A DNA stretch of 7,384 nt, taken from assembly GCA_934547065.1 (NCBI GenBank), contig CAKTEF010000038.1:1-7384 (forward strand), in the 5' to 3' direction. Of this stretch, positions 5,063 through 7,384 are shown piece by piece. The stretch is from an uncultured Faecalibacterium sp. (GTDB taxonomy: Bacteria; Bacillota; Clostridia; Oscillospirales; Ruminococcaceae). Below the pieces are notes generated by a model. That model made no database searches, was not told the DNA's origin, and saw nothing but the letters and a program-made list of their open reading frames with translations. Made by a program: the position numbers and the translations under genes. Each line of letters starts with the position of its first letter. The stretch's first letter is position 1.

Positions 5063-7054
5063 TCAACTCACATCCAGATCGTCCAGATACTCGGCACCAT
5101 GCTGAGCGATATGCTCCTTGCGGCCGGCCAGGTTGTCGCCCAGCAGCAGATCGAACACGCGGGCAGTTTCCTCCACGTCGGTGGGCAGCACCTTGATCAG
5201 GCGGCGGCTCTCCGGGTTCATGGTGGTCAGCCACATCATCTCCGGATCGTTTTCGCCCAGACCTTTGGAGCGCTGGATGGTGTATTTCTTGTCCCCGATC
5301 TCTTTCAGGAACGCGGCCTTTTCCGGTTCCGTATAGGCAAAATAGGTGTGGTCCTTGGTGGTGATCTCATACAGGGGCGACTCCGCGATGTAGACATAGC
5401 CCCGGTCGATCAGGGTGGGGGTCAGCCGGTAGAGCATCGTCAGAACCAGGGTGCGGATCTGGTAGCCGTCCACATCGGCATCGGTACAGATGACGATTTT
5501 GTTGTACCGCAGGTTGTCGAGGTTAAAGGTAGCCAGTTCCTTGTTGTGCTTGCCGCCCAGCTCCACACCGCAGCCCATGACTTTGACCAGATCCACGATG
5601 ATATCCGATTTGAAGATGCGGGCGTAATCGGCCTTGAGGCAGTTCAGGATCTTGCCGCGGATGGGCATGATGGCCTGGTAATCGCTGTCACGGCTCTGCT
5701 TGACCGCGCCCATAGCCGAATCGCCCTCCACGATATACAGTTCGCGGCGGGAGGCATCCTTGGTGCGGCAGTCCACGAATTTCTGCACCCGGTTGGCCAG
5801 GTCGATCTGAGTGGAAAGCGTCTTTTTGATGCTCTGGCGCGTTTTTTCTGCGTGTTCGCGGCTCTGTTTATTGACCAGGACCTGCTGGCAGATCTTTTGC
5901 GCCTCGTCCGGCTTTTCCAGGAAGTAGACTTCCAGATAATGCTTGAGGAAGTCCGTCATGGCCTGGGAAACGAATTTGTTGGTGATGGCCTTTTTGGTCT
6001 GGTTCTCGTAGCTGGTACGGGTGGAAAAGCTGGACGAGACATACACCAGGCAGTCCTGCACATCCTGGAAGCTGATGGCGCTTTCGCCTTTTTTATAAAG
6101 GTTCTTGTCTTTCAGGTATTTATTGATCTGATAGACAAAGGCCGTGCGCACCGCGTGCTCCGGGCTGCCGCCGTGTTCCAGCCAGGAGGAGTTATGGTAG
6201 TATTCCAGCAGCTGCACTTTATTGGAAAAGCAGAACGCCGCGCTCATCCGCACCTTATAATCGGGCTGGTCCTCGCGGTCGCGGCCGGTGGCTTCACTCT
6301 CACAGCTGAACACCGGGGTCAGGGTGTCCTCCCCGGCCGTCTCGGCCACATAGTCGGCGATGCCGTTCCGGTAGCACCAGCTCTCTTTCCAGGGCTTTCC
6401 GGTGGCGGGGTCCTTTTCCTTTTCATCGGTAAAGTTCAGCGTCAGGCCCGCATTGACCACCGCCTGACGGCGCAGCACATCTTTATAATAGCTGCCCGGC
6501 ACATCAATGTCGGTAAACACTTCATCGTCCGGCTTCCAATGGATGATGCTGCCCGTGCGGCGGCCCTTGTAGGCCTCTTTGTGCAGGCCGCCCACGTTCT
6601 CACCCTTTTGGAACTCCAGATGATAATGGAAGCCGTCGCGGTAAATATCCGCCGTCATCCAGGCCGAAGCATACTGGGTGGCGCACAGGCCCAGACCGTT
6701 CAGGCCAAGGCTGAACTCATAATTGTCCTCGCCCTCGCCGTACTTGCCGCCCGCATACATTTCGCAGAACAGCAGCTCCCAGTTGTAGCGGCCCTCGCCG
6801 TTGTTCCAGTCCACGGGCATTCCGCGGCCAAAGTCCTCGACGATGACGCTGCCGTCCTTGCAGCGGGTGACATTGATGGTATCACCGTGGCCGTCGCGGG
6901 CCTCGTCGATGGAGTTGGAGACGATCTCAAAGATCGAGTGTGCGCAACCCTCCACGCCGTCGGAGCCAAAAATGACCGCCGGACGCTTGCGCACACGGTC
7001 GGCACCTTTCAGCGAAGTAATGCTTTCGTTGCCGTATTCCTGTTTTTTTGCCAT
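5063..7054 (-). CDS. parE: type IIA DNA topoisomerase subunit B, ParE/GyrB-like (divergent)
   Basis: ATPase and TOPRIM subunit that partners the ParC-like protein to pass one DNA duplex through another. It is 663 aa, near the 630-660 aa of ParE and short GyrB proteins. GHKL ATPase motifs are present: E43 and N47 in EIVSNSIDEA, and D74 in DFGRG. Transducer Q352-T-K354 supplies the gamma-phosphate lysine. TOPRIM residues are E443-G-D445 and D525-A-D527-V-D529-G, with the metal ligands intact, followed by SKGLGEND near 596. Differences from textbook proteins: the ATP-lid loop reads LGLNGLG (116-122) instead of GGLHGVG, Ser169 sits where Thr is usual, GDSAMG replaces GDSAGG, and SKGLGE replaces YKGLGE. 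ATG 7054 follows GGGAGGG (7060-7066) by 5 bases. It is first in a probable operon with parC-like, separated by 209 bp. I judge it functional; gyrB cannot be excluded by sequence alone. Confidence 0.9.
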   Translation of the reverse strand: MAKKQEYGNESITSLKGADRVRKRPAVIFGSDGVEGCAHSIFEIVSNSIDEARDGHGDTINVTRCKDGSVIVEDFGRGMPVDWNNGEGRYNWELLFCEMYAGGKYGEGEDNYEFSLGLNGLGLCATQYASAWMTADIYRDGFHYHLEFQKGENVGGLHKEAYKGRRTGSIIHWKPDDEVFTDIDVPGSYYKDVLRRQAVVNAGLTLNFTDEKEKDPATGKPWKESWCYRNGIADYVAETAGEDTLTPVFSCESEATGRDREDQPDYKVRMSAAFCFSNKVQLLEYYHNSSWLEHGGSPEHAVRTAFVYQINKYLKDKNLYKKGESAISFQDVQDCLVYVSSSFSTRTSYENQTKKAITNKFVSQAMTDFLKHYLEVYFLEKPDEAQKICQQVLVNKQSREHAEKTRQSIKKTLSTQIDLANRVQKFVDCRTKDASRRELYIVEGDSAMGAVKQSRDSDYQAIMPIRGKILNCLKADYARIFKSDIIVDLVKVMGCGVELGGKHNKELATFNLDNLRYNKIVICTDADVDGYQIRTLVLTMLYRLTPTLIDRGYVYIAESPLYEITTKDHTYFAYTEPEKAAFLKEIGDKKYTIQRSKGLGENDPEMMWLTTMNPESRRLIKVLPTDVEETARVFDLLLGDNLAGRKEHIAQHGAEYLDDLDVS

Positions 7055-7059
7055 GTTAA

Positions 7060-7094
7060 CCCTCCCGGTCCTGTGCCGGGGCAGCCACTGCCCC
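7060..7094 (-). promoter_or_regulatory. parE-like leader: strong ribosome site with two competing hairpins
   Basis: The minus-strand GGGAGGG (7060-7066) is the parE-like ribosome site. CCCGG (7080-7076) can pair with CCGGG (7068-7064), covering its first three bases. A second hairpin just upstream, CTGCCCC (7088-7094) with GGGGCAG (7078-7084), loop CCA, uses three of the same bases (7078-7080), so the two cannot both form fully. Pairing is seen directly; a regulatory role is inference. Confidence 0.35.
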
Positions 7095-7123
7095 CGCCGG
7101 GCCGAATTATTATCCAGATTCTT

Positions 7124-7152
7124 ATTAAACCATAGGTTGTGAGCAAAGTCAA
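7124..7152 (-). promoter_or_regulatory. promoter of the parE-parC operon
   Basis: Minus-strand TTGACT (7152-7147, 5/6 of the -35 box) and TTTAAT (7129-7124, 5/6 of the -10 box) are separated by exactly 17 bases, with a TGG just before the -10. Transcription would start near 7117, leaving a leader of about 60 nt that includes the hairpins before the ribosome site. This is the best minus-strand promoter candidate in the gap between parE-like and the tRNA. Confidence 0.6.
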
Positions 7153-7295
7153 TTTTTCGTTTTCTCTGCCGTGGGCTCCGGCCTGCCCGGCGGCTGTGTA
7201 CCGGTTCCCGTTCTATTTTCCTTTCTATTATTCATCGTCCGGACGCATTTTTCAAGAAAAGTCTGATTTTTTTCAAAAAATTTTGCAATTTCCTC
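7153..7295. other. intergenic stretch between divergent promoters
   Basis: No gene is visible in this AT-rich segment between the parE-like promoter and the tRNA promoter. It holds a GC-rich imperfect fold around 7168-7193, a 10-nt palindrome CGTCCGGACG (7236-7245), and A/T tracts at 7267-7284 that could serve as an upstream promoter element for the tRNA gene. Confidence 0.5.
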
Positions 7296-7323
7296 TTTAC
7301 AAATTCTGAATTTCGGGTATAAT
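7296..7323 (+). promoter_or_regulatory. promoter of tRNA-Phe
   Basis: TTTACA (7296-7301, 5/6) and a perfect TATAAT (7318-7323) are separated by 16 bases. T- and A-rich tracts lie upstream (7267-7284). The predicted start near 7330 lies about 10 bases before the mature tRNA end. This is a strong, typical stable-RNA promoter. Confidence 0.75.
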
Positions 7324-7339
7324 AATCATCGTCCGGTGC

Positions 7340-7384
7340 GCCTCTGTAGCTCAGTCGGTAGAGCAGGGGACTGAAAATCCCCGT
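7340..7384 (+). tRNA. tRNA-Phe (anticodon GAA), 3' part beyond window
   Basis: The acceptor 5' strand GCCTCTG (7340-7346) is followed by TA and the D arm, GCTC (7349-7352) with GAGC (7361-7364) around AGTCGGTA. The anticodon arm GGGGA (7366-7370) and TCCCC (7378-7382) encloses CTGAAAA, giving anticodon GAA (7373-7375), which reads phenylalanine codons. The variable loop begins at 7383, where the window ends; the T arm and acceptor 3' strand are outside. It delivers phenylalanine in translation and is transcribed away from parE-like. Confidence 0.93.

Noticed and set aside
5054..7135. Long plus-strand open frame (693 codons) opposite parE-like
   Set aside because: Antisense shadow created by GC-rich codon bias. 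The minus-strand protein carries all the type IIA topoisomerase motifs.

Overview
The window looks like a chromosomal housekeeping segment from a GC-rich Firmicute of the class Clostridia, most likely an Oscillospiraceae/Faecalibacterium-like gut anaerobe. This placement is inferred from gene types, base composition and repeat style, not from a database match. All protein genes lie on the minus strand. A tRNA gene starts on the plus strand at the right edge and runs divergently.

In transcription order (right to left): tRNA-Phe(GAA) begins at 7340 (+) behind a strong sigma-70-type promoter and is cut by the window end. A divergent promoter (7124-7152, minus) drives parE-like (7054-5063), the ATPase/TOPRIM subunit of a divergent type IIA topoisomerase. 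After a 209-bp gap filled mainly by a small inverted-repeat element (4903-5048) comes parC-like (4853-2604), the cleavage subunit. The 646-bp gap to the next gene is occupied almost wall to wall by a non-coding, hairpin-rich palindromic element (1977-2598). Next are rlmH (1957-1472), a 23S rRNA methyltransferase, a probable terminator (1433-1466), a probable promoter, and glyS (1289 to the left edge), an alpha2-type glycyl-tRNA synthetase missing only about 30 C-terminal residues.

The two topoisomerase genes form one functional unit. Both keep the catalytic residues of type IIA enzymes: the GHKL Glu/Asn, TOPRIM E and DxD, QTK lysine and the R-Y cleavage pair. Both also diverge at normally invariant loops. 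The A subunit lacks a recognisable GyrA box, so a topoisomerase IV-like role is favoured over supercoiling. rlmH, glyS and tRNA-Phe are translation functions and have no obvious link to the topoisomerase beyond housekeeping.

No new defence, mobile-gene or biosynthetic system is visible. The least ordinary material is the two repeat elements, where homologous hairpins in opposite arms differ by compensatory base changes, and the unusual topoisomerase, which has Ala at the quinolone-contact Ser position.
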